This document shows positions 14,642-23,050 of a DNA stretch of 24,453 nt, piece after piece (the stretch's first letter is position 1; every line of letters starts with the position of its first letter). The DNA lies in contig DASQVO010000116.1 in NCBI GenBank assembly GCA_035640715.1, positions 1-24,453 on the forward strand. Reading direction: 5' to 3'. Below the pieces are notes generated by a model that was not told where the DNA came from, made no database searches, and was given only the letters and a program-made list of their open reading frames with translations. The translations under genes were made by a program, and so were the position numbers. This DNA is from DASQVO01 sp035640715 (GTDB lineage Bacteria; Actinomycetota; Actinomycetes; Streptosporangiales; Streptosporangiaceae).

Positions 14642-15253
14642 TCAGCGGCTATTTTTCTGGTACAGATTCCGTTTGGCGATGTACTGGACGACGCCGTCAG
14701 GAACCAGGTACCAGACGGGCTCCCCGGTGGCTACGCGGGCCCGGCATTCGCTGGACGAGATGGCCAGGGCGGGGATCTCGACCAGGCTGACCTTGCCGTC
14801 CGGCAGTCCTGCCTCGCTCAGCTGGTGGCCCGGCCTGGTGCAGCCGACGAAGTGCGCGAGCGAGAACAGCTCGTCCACGTCATGCCAGGAGAGCATCGTG
14901 GCCAGTGCGTCCGCGCCGGTGATGAAGAAGAACTCGTCCTCCGGCGCCGCCGCCGCGCGCAGCTCCCGCAGGGTATCGATCGTGTACGTCGGCCCCGGCC
15001 GGTCGATGTCCACCCGGCTGACACTGAACCGCGGGTTGGACGCGGTCGCGATCACCGTCATCAGGTAGCGGTCCTCGGCCGGCGAGACATCGCGCCCCTC
15101 CTTCTGCCAGGGCTCGCCGGTGGGCACGAACACCACCTCGTCCAGCTCGAAGATGTGCCCAACCTCGCTCGCAGCGACGAGGTGACCATGATGAATGGGA
15201 TCGAATGTGCCGCCCATCACCCCGATTCGCCGACTGTCCCGGCCAGCGTTCAT
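14642..15253 (-). CDS. nadD: Nicotinate-nucleotide adenylyltransferase
   Basis: The 203-residue enzyme transfers AMP from ATP to nicotinate mononucleotide in NAD synthesis. RIGVMGGTFDPIHHGHL holds the nucleotidyltransferase GGTFDPxHxGH motif. FFFITGADAL and IPALAISSSECRAR (the usual ISSTxIR motif, here with Ser and Cys) match the family. I choose ATG 15253: TACCAT on the minus strand ends six bases before it, exactly where a -10 box would drive a leaderless mRNA. A longer frame to 15310 adds an unconserved glycine-rich stretch with no ribosome-binding site. rsfS, normally near, lies 3.3 kb downstream beyond the folD relic and the phosphatase gene. Confidence 0.93.
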   Translation of the reverse strand: MNAGRDSRRIGVMGGTFDPIHHGHLVAASEVGHIFELDEVVFVPTGEPWQKEGRDVSPAEDRYLMTVIATASNPRFSVSRVDIDRPGPTYTIDTLRELRAAAAPEDEFFFITGADALATMLSWHDVDELFSLAHFVGCTRPGHQLSEAGLPDGKVSLVEIPALAISSSECRARVATGEPVWYLVPDGVVQYIAKRNLYQKNSR

Positions 15254-15259
15254 AACGGG

Positions 15260-15265
15260 ATGGTA
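15260..15265 (-). promoter_or_regulatory. -10 hexamer of a leaderless nadD promoter
   Basis: TACCAT (TANNNT) lies at -12 to -7 from the A of the nadD ATG at 15253. That is the spacing expected if transcription begins at the start codon. No ribosome-binding site is present, which agrees. Confidence 0.5.
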
Positions 15266-15362
15266 AGGCACGCCAGCGTGGCCGCCGCCGGCCACCCGCA
15301 ACTTCGGCACCGCGGCGACGTTCCTGCTATCTCAGGTGCACCGGCGGCACCATGAACGGGTT

Positions 15363-15368
15363 TAACAT
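15363..15368 (+). promoter_or_regulatory. -10 hexamer of a leaderless M48 protease promoter
   Basis: TAACAT is followed by seven bases and then ATG 15376, with no Shine-Dalgarno sequence. This favours ATG 15376, at the conserved N-terminus, over the ATG at 15352, which would lie upstream of the -10. Confidence 0.5.
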
Positions 15369-15375
15369 ACGAGAT

Positions 15376-16398
15376 ATGACTCCAGTGCCGGACCGAGCAC
15401 GTGTACGCCTGCCAGGTATCAGCTCCCGCGCGTACGAGCATCCCGCCGATCGTTCAGCTCTGGTGGCGATGCGCAAGCTCACGGGATTCGACGTGCTGCT
15501 GCGCAAGCTGTCCGGGCTGTTCAATGAGCGTGCCCTGCGGCTGAACTTCCTGGCCGGCAGCGTACGCGTGTCCGAGCGGCAGTTCCCGCAGATCAACGAC
15601 ATGGTCCGCGACGGGGCGTACATCCTCGACCTGCCGGATGTGCCTGAGGTATTCGTCACACAGAACCCTCAGGTCAGCGCGATGACGCTCGGCTCGGATC
15701 GCCCGTTCATCGTGATCACGACCGGCCTGGTCGACCTGCTCGATCCCGAGGAACTGCGGACGGTGATCGGCCACGAGCTCGGGCACGTGCTGTCCGGCCA
15801 CGCGATCTACCGGACCATGCTGTACAACCTGATCCTCCTCGCGCGGCGGATCGCCTGGATGCCGATCGGCTACCTCGGCCTGCGCGGGATTATCTGGGCC
15901 CTGGAGGAGTGGTACCGCAAGTCCGAGCTGTCCTGCGACCGGGCGGGCCTGCTGGCCAGCCAGGACGTGGACGCCGCCCGGCGGGTACTGATGAAGCTGG
16001 CCGGCGGCTCCCGGATGTCGGAGCTGAGCGCGGACGCCTTCCATGAGCAGGCCCACGAGTACGACGCGGTCCCCGACGTGCGGGACGGGCTGCTCAAGAT
16101 CCTCCAGCTGCAGGGCAACACGCATCCGTTCGCCGTGGTGCGCTTCGCCGAGCTGGACCGGTGGGCGGCGAGCGGCGAGTACGAGCGGATCCTCTCCGGC
16201 GACTACCCGCGCAGGGACAGCGACTCCACCGCCACGATCGCCGAGGAGATCAGGGCCGCGGCGCGTTCCTACCAGGAGTCCTGGAACCGTACCGAGGACC
16301 CGTTCATGGGGATCGTGCGCGGTGCGGCGGAGGGCGCCATGCGCGCCGGCGAGGGCCTGTTCGGCAGGTTCGGCCGCCGCGACAACAACGGCGACTGA
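15376..16398 (+). CDS. M48-family zinc metalloprotease (HtpX/Ste24-like)
   Basis: The 340-residue protein has HELGH (133-137), in which both His bind zinc and the Glu is catalytic, and E184 in KSELSCDRAG as the third ligand. A hydrophobic stretch (about 143-176) lies between them, so it may touch the membrane, but there is no signal peptide and no N-terminal transmembrane segment as in true HtpX. The C-terminal third (TATIAEEIRAAARSYQESW onward) is helical and specific to actinobacterial relatives. I start at ATG 15376 (340 aa) rather than 15352 (348 aa) because of the -10 hexamer between them. It is divergent from nadD and converges on proB with 12 bp between stops. It occupies the place where proA often sits. 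Substrates are unknown; a role in quality control is inferred. Confidence 0.88.
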   Translation: MTPVPDRARVRLPGISSRAYEHPADRSALVAMRKLTGFDVLLRKLSGLFNERALRLNFLAGSVRVSERQFPQINDMVRDGAYILDLPDVPEVFVTQNPQVSAMTLGSDRPFIVITTGLVDLLDPEELRTVIGHELGHVLSGHAIYRTMLYNLILLARRIAWMPIGYLGLRGIIWALEEWYRKSELSCDRAGLLASQDVDAARRVLMKLAGGSRMSELSADAFHEQAHEYDAVPDVRDGLLKILQLQGNTHPFAVVRFAELDRWAASGEYERILSGDYPRRDSDSTATIAEEIRAAARSYQESWNRTEDPFMGIVRGAAEGAMRAGEGLFGRFGRRDNNGD

Positions 16399-16410
16399 AC
16401 CAGCCCGCCG

Positions 16411-17592
16411 TTATCCTCCCCCGGCGGGGGACGCCGCCGGGCGTGCCGGGCCGCATGCGGGGGCGAGGATGACCATGTCGTCGCGGTGCATGACCTCGCG
16501 CTCGTACTCCTGGCCGCGTTCACGCCCCAGCCACCTGGTGGAGCGGCCCATCAGGGCCGGGATCTCGCTCGCGTCGTAGTTGACCAGGCCCCGCGCAACG
16601 ATGTTCCCGTCGCTGTCGCATAGATCCACCGGGTCGCCCGCGTCGAAGGTCCCCTGCACGCCGGTGATCCCGGCGGGCAGCAGCGAGGCCCGGCGGGTGA
16701 CTACGGCATCGACCGCCCCGCTGTCCAGGCGCAGTTGCCCGCGCGCGACGGCGGCATGTGCCAGCCAGAGCAGCCGCGTCCTTGGCCGGCGCCCGGTCGC
16801 CGCGAAGTAGGTGCCGGCCGGATCGCCCGCCAGCGCGGCGGCTGCCTGGTCTGCGCCTGCCACCACCGTCGGGATGCCCGCACCCGTGGCGATCATGGCC
16901 GATTCCACCTTCGTGGCCATACCGCCGGTTCCGGGGCCGGACCCGCGGCTGCCGCCGATGCGGATACCGGCCAGATCCGTGCGGCCGCGCACCTCGGCGA
17001 TGCGCTGGGCACCGCCGCGGCGCGGGTCGCCGTCGTAGAGGCCATCCACGTCGGACAGCAGGATCAGCGCGCCGGCCCGTGTCACGTGCGCGACCAGGGC
17101 GGCAAGCCGGTCGTTATCGCCGAACCGGATCTCATCCGTGGCCACCGTGTCGTTCTCGTTCACCACCGGCAGCACGCCGAGATCGAGCAGCCGGTCCAAG
17201 GTCCGCTGCGCGTTCCGGTAGTGGGCACGGCGCATCAGGTCATCGGCGGACAGCAGCACCTGCCCGGTGCGCATCCCGTGCCGGGCGAAGGCAGCCGCGT
17301 ACCTGGCGATGAGCAGCCCCTGTCCCACGCTGGCGGCCGCCTGCTGGGTGGCGAGGTCGCACGGGCGGCCCGGGAGCCCGAGCGGCGCGATCCCGGCAGC
17401 GATCGCGCCGGAGGAGACGAGCACGAGATGGGTGCCATCGGCCGCCCGCTGCGCCAGCGAATCAGCGAGCGCGGCGATCCGGTCACCGTCGATGCTGCCG
17501 TCCGCCGTGGTCAGCGACGACGAGCCGACCTTGACGACAATCCTGCGCGCCGCCGCGATGTCGGTGCGTGCTGGACCTGACATCTGGTTCAC
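16411..17592 (-). CDS. proB: Glutamate 5-kinase
   Basis: The 393-residue enzyme makes gamma-glutamyl phosphate, the first step of proline synthesis. The amino-acid-kinase domain (about 10-265) shows RIVVKVGSSSLT, LVSSGAIAAG, LPVVNENDTVATDE, FGDNDRLAALVA, LLSDVDGLYDGDP and GTGGMATKVESA. A C-terminal PUA domain (about 285-365; DSGAVDAVVTRRASLLPAGI and ARGLVNYDASEIPALMG) follows, as in full-length ProB. GTG 17592 overlaps the obgE stop as GTGA; ATG 17583, three codons later, is an alternative. About 20 Pro/Ala/Gly residues trail the domain. proA, which uses its product, is not adjacent. Confidence 0.95.
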   Translation of the reverse strand: MNQMSGPARTDIAAARRIVVKVGSSSLTTADGSIDGDRIAALADSLAQRAADGTHLVLVSSGAIAAGIAPLGLPGRPCDLATQQAAASVGQGLLIARYAAAFARHGMRTGQVLLSADDLMRRAHYRNAQRTLDRLLDLGVLPVVNENDTVATDEIRFGDNDRLAALVAHVTRAGALILLSDVDGLYDGDPRRGGAQRIAEVRGRTDLAGIRIGGSRGSGPGTGGMATKVESAMIATGAGIPTVVAGADQAAAALAGDPAGTYFAATGRRPRTRLLWLAHAAVARGQLRLDSGAVDAVVTRRASLLPAGITGVQGTFDAGDPVDLCDSDGNIVARGLVNYDASEIPALMGRSTRWLGRERGQEYEREVMHRDDMVILAPACGPARPAASPAGGG

Positions 17593-18992
17593 CCGGACAG
17601 CCTGCGGTCGGTCCCGCGCGGGCCGAATCCACCGGGGCCCCTTCTGGGCGAGCCGCTGTCCGGGCCGCGGCCGCCCATGGGCACCGTGGGATCCCAGTCG
17701 AACACGACCGGGTCCTCGGGGTTGCCGATGAGCACCTCGTCGCCCGGCTCAGCGCCGGCCTCGGCCAGCGCTTCCTCGACGCCTAGGCGCGCCAGGCGGT
17801 CGGCGAGGTAGCCGACGGCCTCGTCGTTGCTGAAATCAGTCTGCTGTACCCAGCGCCGCGGCTTCTCGCCCCGCACCAGGAACGCACCGTCCGGGGTCCG
17901 CACGACCTCGAAGTCGGGCCCGGCGGCCGGCGCGGGCCGGATGACCCGCCGCACGGGCTGCGCCGGCGGTGCGGCGGCACGGGCGGCGGCGATCAGTTCG
18001 GCCATGGCGAACCCTAGCTCACGCAGGCCTTCCCGGGTCGCGGCGGATACCTGGAAAACCCGCAGGCCCCGCGCGGTGAGGATCTGGCTGGCGCGGGCGG
18101 CGCGCTCGCGCGCCGCCGGAACGTCCATCTTGTTCAGCGCGACAAGGCGCGGCCGGTCCCGCAGGTCCGCGCCGGTCGCGACCTGGTAGGCCAGCAGCTC
18201 CGCCTCGATCGTGTCAAAGTCGGCGACGGGGTCGCGGCCCGGCTCCTCGATGGCGCAATCGATCACGTGAACCAGCGCCGCGCAGCGCTCGATGTGGCGC
18301 AGGAAGGTGAGCCCGAGGCCCTTACCCTGGCTCGCGCCGGGGATCAGGCCCGGCACGTCCGCGATCACGAACTGGACGTCCCCTGCCTCAGCCACGCCGA
18401 GATTGGGCACCAGTGTCGTGAACGGGTAGTCCGCGATCTTGGGCCGGGCGGCCGACATCGCCGCGATCAGCGACGATTTCCCGGCGCTGGGGAATCCGAC
18501 GAGGCCGATGTCGGCGATGGTCTTGAGCTCGAGCACCAGCTCGCGCTCCTCCCCCGGCTCGCCCTTGAGCGCGAAACCCGGCGCCTTGCGCCGGGGGGAG
18601 GCGAGCGCGGCGTTGCCGAGGCCGCCGCGGCCGCCCGCGGCCGCGACGAAACGGGTGCCCGCGCCGACCAGGTCGGCGAGCACCTCGTCGTCCGCGGTCT
18701 TGACGACCGTGCCCTCTGGCACATGGACCACCAGATCCGCGCCCTCCGCACCGTTGCGGTTGGAGCCCGTGCCAGGGCGGCCGTTGCCGGCCCGCCGCAC
18801 CGGCCTGCGGTGGAAGTCAAGCAACGTCGCCACGCTGGGATCGACCTCGAGGATCACGTCGCCGCCGCGCCCGCCGTTCCCGCCGTCGGGGCCGCCAAGC
18901 GGCTTGAATTTCTCGCGCCGGATAGAGGCGCACCCATGCCCGCCGTTGCCGCCCGCCACCCGCAGCACGGCCTCATCAGCAAACTCCGCCAT
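17589..18992 (-). CDS. obgE: Obg GTPase
   Basis: The 467-residue ribosome-associated GTPase acts in 50S maturation and growth control. The glycine-rich Obg fold (1-158) contains GGNGGHGCASIRREKFKP and GGPDGGNGGRGGDVI. The G domain shows G1 GFPSAGKSS (166-174), G3 DVPG (212-215), G4 NKMD (287-290) and G5 SAA (316-318). An OCT domain (about 350-425) is followed by a Gly/Pro/Arg tail. I use ATG 18992, with GAGAGGGGG five bases upstream, rather than the longer open frame to 19010. It is downstream of rplU-rpmA but separated by a strong hairpin (19131-19158), so it may have its own promoter. It is coupled to proB. Confidence 0.96.
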   Translation of the reverse strand: MAEFADEAVLRVAGGNGGHGCASIRREKFKPLGGPDGGNGGRGGDVILEVDPSVATLLDFHRRPVRRAGNGRPGTGSNRNGAEGADLVVHVPEGTVVKTADDEVLADLVGAGTRFVAAAGGRGGLGNAALASPRRKAPGFALKGEPGEERELVLELKTIADIGLVGFPSAGKSSLIAAMSAARPKIADYPFTTLVPNLGVAEAGDVQFVIADVPGLIPGASQGKGLGLTFLRHIERCAALVHVIDCAIEEPGRDPVADFDTIEAELLAYQVATGADLRDRPRLVALNKMDVPAARERAARASQILTARGLRVFQVSAATREGLRELGFAMAELIAAARAAAPPAQPVRRVIRPAPAAGPDFEVVRTPDGAFLVRGEKPRRWVQQTDFSNDEAVGYLADRLARLGVEEALAEAGAEPGDEVLIGNPEDPVVFDWDPTVPMGGRGPDSGSPRRGPGGFGPRGTDRRLSG

Positions 18993-19130
18993 AACGTCCC
19001 CCTCTCTCACTACATCGCAACGGCCGCAATGACACCTTTACGTACATCCCAGTGACCGCAGAGGTGCTTGCGCGGCCGCTCCCGTCCGGCGGCGGCCGGC
19101 GCAGGGCGCCGGGACAGGTGCGACACGACA

Positions 19131-19158
19131 AAGGCGGACCGGGCATCCGGTCCGCCTT
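19131..19158. terminator. Strong hairpin between rpmA and obgE
   Basis: AAGGCGGACCGG (19131-19142) and CCGGTCCGCCTT (19147-19158) are perfectly complementary, giving a 12-pair stem with a GCAT loop. It lies about 30 bp past the rpmA stop. On the minus strand TTGTCGTGTC follows, which is weakly T-rich. It is likely an intrinsic terminator or partial attenuator that lowers read-through from ribosomal-protein genes into obgE. Confidence 0.7.
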
Positions 19159-19188
19159 CGCATGTCTTTGCCAGCTTGCGCCGCGGGC

Positions 19189-19488
19189 CTATGCAGCCCC
19201 TGCCGGGCTCTCGTCGGGAACGCTGCCGGCTCCGCGTGCCTCCGGCACGACGCTCACGGCGCGACGGCCGCGGCGGGCGCCGAACTCCACGGTCCCGGCC
19301 ACGAGCGCGAACAGGGTGTCGTCACCGCCACGCCCGACGCCGTCGCCCGGGTGGAAGTGCGTGCCGCGCTGCCGGACGAGAATCTCGCCCGCGTTCACCC
19401 GCTGCCCGCCATAGCGCTTCACGCCGAGCCGCTTCGCCGTGGAGTCACGGCCATTCCGGCTGGACGAGGCGCCCTTCTTGTGTGCCAT
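19189..19488 (-). CDS. rpmA: Large ribosomal subunit protein bL27
   Basis: The 99-residue protein starts MAHKKGASSSRNGRDSTAKR, the bL27 N-terminus that reaches the peptidyl-transferase centre, without the cleaved extension seen in Firmicutes. VKRYGGQRVNAGEILVRQRG and HFHPGDGVGRGGDDTLFA complete the fold. About a dozen C-terminal residues rich in Ala, Gly and Pro extend beyond the common length. It begins one base after the rplU stop, so the two are co-translated. Confidence 0.97.
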   Translation of the reverse strand: MAHKKGASSSRNGRDSTAKRLGVKRYGGQRVNAGEILVRQRGTHFHPGDGVGRGGDDTLFALVAGTVEFGARRGRRAVSVVPEARGAGSVPDESPAGAA

Positions 19489-19489
19489 C

Positions 19490-19816
19490 TCAGCCCCTCT
19501 CCGCCTTCGCCGCGTCGATGCCGGTGATCCGGACCCGGGTGTACCGCTGGCGGTGTCCCAGGCGGCGCCGGTAGCCGGTCTTGTTCCGGTAATGAATCAT
19601 GTTGATCTTGGGCCCGGCGGCGTCACCGACAATCTCCGCGGTGACGCGGTAACCGCTGACTTTCGCGGGATCACTGACAACCTCACCGTCGTCTACCACA
19701 AGGACGGCCGGCAGCGTGACGCTGGAGCCGACGTCACCCTGAAGCTTGTCGACGTTGAGGACGTCATCGACCAACACTTTTTCCTGCCGGCCGCCGCAGC
19801 GCACAATCGCGTACAC
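19490..19816 (-). CDS. rplU: Large ribosomal subunit protein bL21
   Basis: The 108-residue protein begins VYAIVRCGGRQEKVLVDDVL (GTG start) and ends with RNKTGYRRRLGHRQRYTRVR, the diagnostic bL21 C-terminal motif. It binds 23S rRNA. GTG 19816 has a purine-rich GGAGAGAGAG stretch upstream at longer than usual spacing. The 270-bp gap before it holds the end of the rne unit and probably its own promoter. Confidence 0.96.
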   Translation of the reverse strand: MYAIVRCGGRQEKVLVDDVLNVDKLQGDVGSSVTLPAVLVVDDGEVVSDPAKVSGYRVTAEIVGDAAGPKINMIHYRNKTGYRRRLGHRQRYTRVRITGIDAAKAERG

Positions 19817-19964
19817 CCGAGAACTCTCTCTCCCTCGTGCGTGCCCTCACGAATCCCTCGGTTAACTGGGGACCGGTGTCGCCACGACGGGGCTCGCCTG
19901 AACTTCCATCCGGCGCTCAGGGGATTCAGCCGCGTCGCGGGCACGTCCCATGCGCCGATAGGCA

Positions 19965-19973
19965 AGGCTACCA
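19965..19973 (-). promoter_or_regulatory. Possible extended -10 promoter of rplU-rpmA
   Basis: On the minus strand TGGTAGCCT gives an extended -10 (TGN plus TAGCCT, TANNNT). No good -35 is visible at 16-18 bp. Transcription would start near 19958 and leave about 140 nt of leader. Confidence 0.33.
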
Positions 19974-20028
19974 GAGCATTCCTGAAGAGCAGAATCTCAT
20001 GGCCAATGTCGTGGCTGAACCCCGCGTA

Positions 20029-20074
20029 GCCGAGCCCCGCGTGGCCGTACCGGCGTCCGGGCGCGGGGCTCGGC
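20029..20074. terminator. 13-bp inverted repeat after rne
   Basis: GCCGAGCCCCGCG (20029-20041) and CGCGGGGCTCGGC (20062-20074) pair perfectly around a 20-base loop, 13 bp past the rne stop. There is no T-tract. This fits an actinomycete-style terminator separating rne from rplU-rpmA. Confidence 0.6.
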
Positions 20075-20086
20075 GCGCGGCAATGG

Positions 20087-23050
20087 TCATGGTGCCTGCA
20101 TCGGCGCCTCCGGCCAGGGCGCCGCCTCCGGGGCGGACGGCGCTGCCGTTTCCGGCCCGGATCCCGGCTCCGGTGCTCGCTGCGGTGACCTGGCCTCCGA
20201 CTCGTCACCGGGCGCCGCAGCGTACATCACGTCAGCCGCGTACGGCGCCGCGCCGTTCTGGCTGTGGCCGGCTGGGGCATCGGCGGGGCTGACGTCCACT
20301 GGGCCATCGGCGGGGCTGACGTCCACTGGGGCATCGGCGGGGCTGACGTCCGCTGCGTCGTGGGCCACCGCGGCGGCGCCGGAGTCCGCGTGCCACTTCC
20401 CGCCGCCGTTCCGGCCCTTGCGGCCACCGCCGTTCGGCCTGCTCTCGCCGTTACGGCCCTTTCCGGCATAGTCGCTGCGCCCGCTGTCCCCGTTCCGGTC
20501 TTTCCCGGCATCGCTGTTGTCGCCGTTCCGCTTCCCCGGCCGGCTGGAGGACTCATCGGCGTGGCGGCCGTCGTGCCGGGAACCGCGGGCATGGCCGCCC
20601 GGCTGGGCCCGGTTACCCTGCTGGCAGCCTTGCCCCGGCTGGCCGAGCTCGGCCAGGTCCAGCGACACGTGCACACCGCGCCCGTTGCAGCATTCGCATG
20701 GCACGGAGAACGCCTCGAGCAGCCCGGCTCCGACGCGCTTACGGGTCATCTGGACGAGGCCCAGCGAGGTCACCTCGGCGACCTGGTGCTTGGTGCGATC
20801 ACGGGAAAGGCATTCCAGCAGTCGGCGCAGCACGAGCTCCCTGTTGCTCTCCAGCACCATGTCGATGAAGTCGATGACGACGATGCCGCCGACGTCGCGC
20901 AGCCGCAACTGCCGCACGATCTCCTCAGCCGCCTCCAGGTTGTTGCGGGTGACCGTCTCCTCCAGGTTCCCGCCCTGGCCGGTGAACTTACCGGTGTTCA
21001 CGTCGATGACGGTCATCGCCTCGGTCCGGTCGATGACCAGCGACCCGCCGCTGGGCAGCCAGACCTTACGCTCGAGCGCCTTGGCGAGCTGCTCGTCGAT
21101 GCGGTACTCGGCGAAGGCGTCCCTGCTGCCGTCGTCTTCCCAGCGCGTGACCCGGTCCGCGAGGTGGGGCGCGACGTAGCGGACATATTCCTCGACCTCG
21201 GCCCACCCGTCGTCGCCGGCCACGATGAGCTGGCTGAAGTCCTCGTTGAACACGTCCCTGATGACCCTGATCGTCAGGTCGGGCTCGCCGTAGAGCAACT
21301 CCGGTGCGTTGGCCGTCCTCGTCTTTTGCTCGATGTTCTCCCACTGGGCGGCGAGCCGGGCGACGTCACGGGCCAGCTCATCTTCGGTGGCGCCCTCGGC
21401 CGCCGTGCGCACGATGACGCCGGCGTCCTCCGGCATCACCTTCTTGAGGATTTTCTTCAGCCGGGTCCGCTCGGTGTCCGGGAGCTTGCGGCTGATGCCG
21501 GTCATGGACGCGCCGGGCACATATACCAGGTAACGGCCCGGCAGGCTCACCTGGCTGGTCAGGCGCGCGCCTTTGTGGCCGACCGGGTCCTTCGTGACCT
21601 GCACGAGGATCGGCTGCCCCGACTTCAGGGCCGACTCGATCCGCTTCGGCTGGCCCTCGAGCCCGCTCGCGTCGAAGTTCACCTCGCCCGCGTAGAGAAC
21701 GGCATTGCGGCCCTTGCCGATATCGACGAATGCGGCTTCCATCGACGGCAGGACATTCTGCACCTTGCCGAGGTAGACGTTGCCCACGTAGGACTGGTGG
21801 CTCGCGCGGTTCACGTAGTGCTCGACGAGTATCCCGTCCTCGAGCACGGCGATCTGGGTCCGGTCACCCCGCTGCCGCACCACCATAGTCCGCTCGACCG
21901 CCTCGCGGCGGGCCAGGAACTCGGCTTCGGTGATGACCGGGGGCCTGCGCCGCCCGGATTCACGGCCCTCACGCCGGCGCTGCCGCTTGGCCTCCAGCCG
22001 CGTTGAACCCTTGACGGCACGGACGTCATCGGCGGGCTGTGTCACGGTCGCGCGGGGCTGGCGGACGTGCACGACCGTGTCCGGCGGGTCGTCATCGGCG
22101 GCTGCGCGCTCGACGTCCGCCCCGGAGCCGCGGCGGCGCTTGCGCCGACGGCGCCGGCCTTGCCCGGTGCCGTCGGCTTCGCTGTCGTCCTCGTCCCCGG
22201 CACCGTCCCGGTCGGCATCGTACCGGTCGGCACCGTCCTGGCCGGCACTGTCGCTCTCGCCGGTGTCCGCCTGCGCGTTCGCGGCATCCGCGGCCACGGC
22301 GCCGGTTACCTGCCCCCCGCCGCGGCGCGCTGACCTGGTGCCTGCGCCGTGGGCTGCCTCGCCACCGGACTCATCGTCGGCCGCCTCGGCGCCGATCTCA
22401 TCGGGGCCGCTGTTGCCGCCCCGGGCCCGGGTCCGGCTGCGGCCGCCCCTTCTCCTGCGGCGCCGGCCCTGCTGTGAACCGTCGTCGGCGCCGTCGTCCG
22501 CCTCATCGTCCTGCGGCACCGTCTCGCCGTCCCCCGGCGGGACAGCCAGTTGCTGGCCGGCCTCCGCCGGGCCTGCGCGCCCGCCCGGGCCGCCGGGCCC
22601 TCCGTCACTGCCACCCTGCTTGACCGGCGGCGCACTGCCTTCCGCGGCTGATTTGCCGCGGCCGGCGTTCCTGCGCCGTGACGTGCCGCGGCGGCCGCCG
22701 TCGGAATCGGATTCCGGCTCCTGCACCGTGCCGGGCGCCGCGCCAGCCGCAGGTGCCGGACCGGCCGCCTCCGCCGGAGCGACCGCCGGGGGCTGGAAAA
22801 GGACCTGCGGCGGCTGAAAGGAAACCGCCGGCACGGCAGCCGTGGAACGGCCGCCGGATGGCGCGCTATCTTGGCGTGCCTGTCCGGGCGCCTCGCCGGC
22901 CGGCGGGCCGCCGCCAACGTTCGGTTTCACTGGATCAGCCGGGCCATGGACCGAAGGGCCGCCTCCCGCGGCCCCGGCCCTCAGCTCGCCGCTGTTAGAT
23001 CCACCTGCCTTGTCATCAAATTCTCTGTCGTCCAGCTCGGTTTCGAGCAT
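20087..23050 (-). CDS. rne: Ribonuclease E/G
   Basis: This 987-residue endoribonuclease matures and degrades RNA. The catalytic part is central (about 370-800): an S1 domain with SYVGNVYLGKVQNVLPSMEA and VDIGKGRNAVLYAGEV, then DNase I-like residues D683 in VIDVNTG and D727 in VIDFIDM (matching the two catalytic Asp of E. coli RNase E), and the Zn-link CECC (785-788). The first 370 residues are disordered, with Pro/Ala/Gly blocks and two acidic stretches each followed by an Arg run (about 181-210 and 286-308). The tail (800-987) is Gly/Arg/Asn-rich and includes a ninefold-residue repeat, VDVSPADxP. ATG 23050 has GGGAG about nine bases upstream. The arms probably bind RNA and partners, as in other actinobacterial RNase E. 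Confidence 0.94.
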   Translation of the reverse strand: MLETELDDREFDDKAGGSNSGELRAGAAGGGPSVHGPADPVKPNVGGGPPAGEAPGQARQDSAPSGGRSTAAVPAVSFQPPQVLFQPPAVAPAEAAGPAPAAGAAPGTVQEPESDSDGGRRGTSRRRNAGRGKSAAEGSAPPVKQGGSDGGPGGPGGRAGPAEAGQQLAVPPGDGETVPQDDEADDGADDGSQQGRRRRRRGGRSRTRARGGNSGPDEIGAEAADDESGGEAAHGAGTRSARRGGGQVTGAVAADAANAQADTGESDSAGQDGADRYDADRDGAGDEDDSEADGTGQGRRRRRKRRRGSGADVERAAADDDPPDTVVHVRQPRATVTQPADDVRAVKGSTRLEAKRQRRREGRESGRRRPPVITEAEFLARREAVERTMVVRQRGDRTQIAVLEDGILVEHYVNRASHQSYVGNVYLGKVQNVLPSMEAAFVDIGKGRNAVLYAGEVNFDASGLEGQPKRIESALKSGQPILVQVTKDPVGHKGARLTSQVSLPGRYLVYVPGASMTGISRKLPDTERTRLKKILKKVMPEDAGVIVRTAAEGATEDELARDVARLAAQWENIEQKTRTANAPELLYGEPDLTIRVIRDVFNEDFSQLIVAGDDGWAEVEEYVRYVAPHLADRVTRWEDDGSRDAFAEYRIDEQLAKALERKVWLPSGGSLVIDRTEAMTVIDVNTGKFTGQGGNLEETVTRNNLEAAEEIVRQLRLRDVGGIVVIDFIDMVLESNRELVLRRLLECLSRDRTKHQVAEVTSLGLVQMTRKRVGAGLLEAFSVPCECCNGRGVHVSLDLAELGQPGQGCQQGNRAQPGGHARGSRHDGRHADESSSRPGKRNGDNSDAGKDRNGDSGRSDYAGKGRNGESRPNGGGRKGRNGGGKWHADSGAAAVAHDAADVSPADAPVDVSPADGPVDVSPADAPAGHSQNGAAPYAADVMYAAAPGDESEARSPQRAPEPGSGPETAAPSAPEAAPWPEAPMQAP
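20274..20354. repeat. Three tandem 27-bp repeats inside rne
   Basis: The unit starting GGGGCATCGGCGGGG is repeated three times (20274-20300, 20301-20327, 20328-20354) with one or two changes. In frame it encodes VDVSPADxP three times in the RNase E tail. Copy number could vary between strains by slippage without breaking the frame. Confidence 0.85.

Larger units (their letters stand above)
19817..20086. other. rne-rplU intergenic region
   Basis: No gene is seen. The rne-proximal part has a strong inverted repeat (20029-20074). A possible rplU promoter lies at 19965-19973. The remaining roughly 140 bp would be a long rplU leader; I could not identify a specific ribosomal-protein binding structure in it. 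Confidence 0.45.

Noticed and set aside
20274..20354. Regular repeats considered as a CRISPR-like array
   Set aside because: Units are directly abutting with no spacers and encode in-frame residues of RNase E.
20264..22006. Long plus-strand frames opposite rne, including a 580-codon one
   Set aside because: Long antisense frames are expected opposite a GC-rich gene; the minus-strand frame carries all the RNase E/G motifs.
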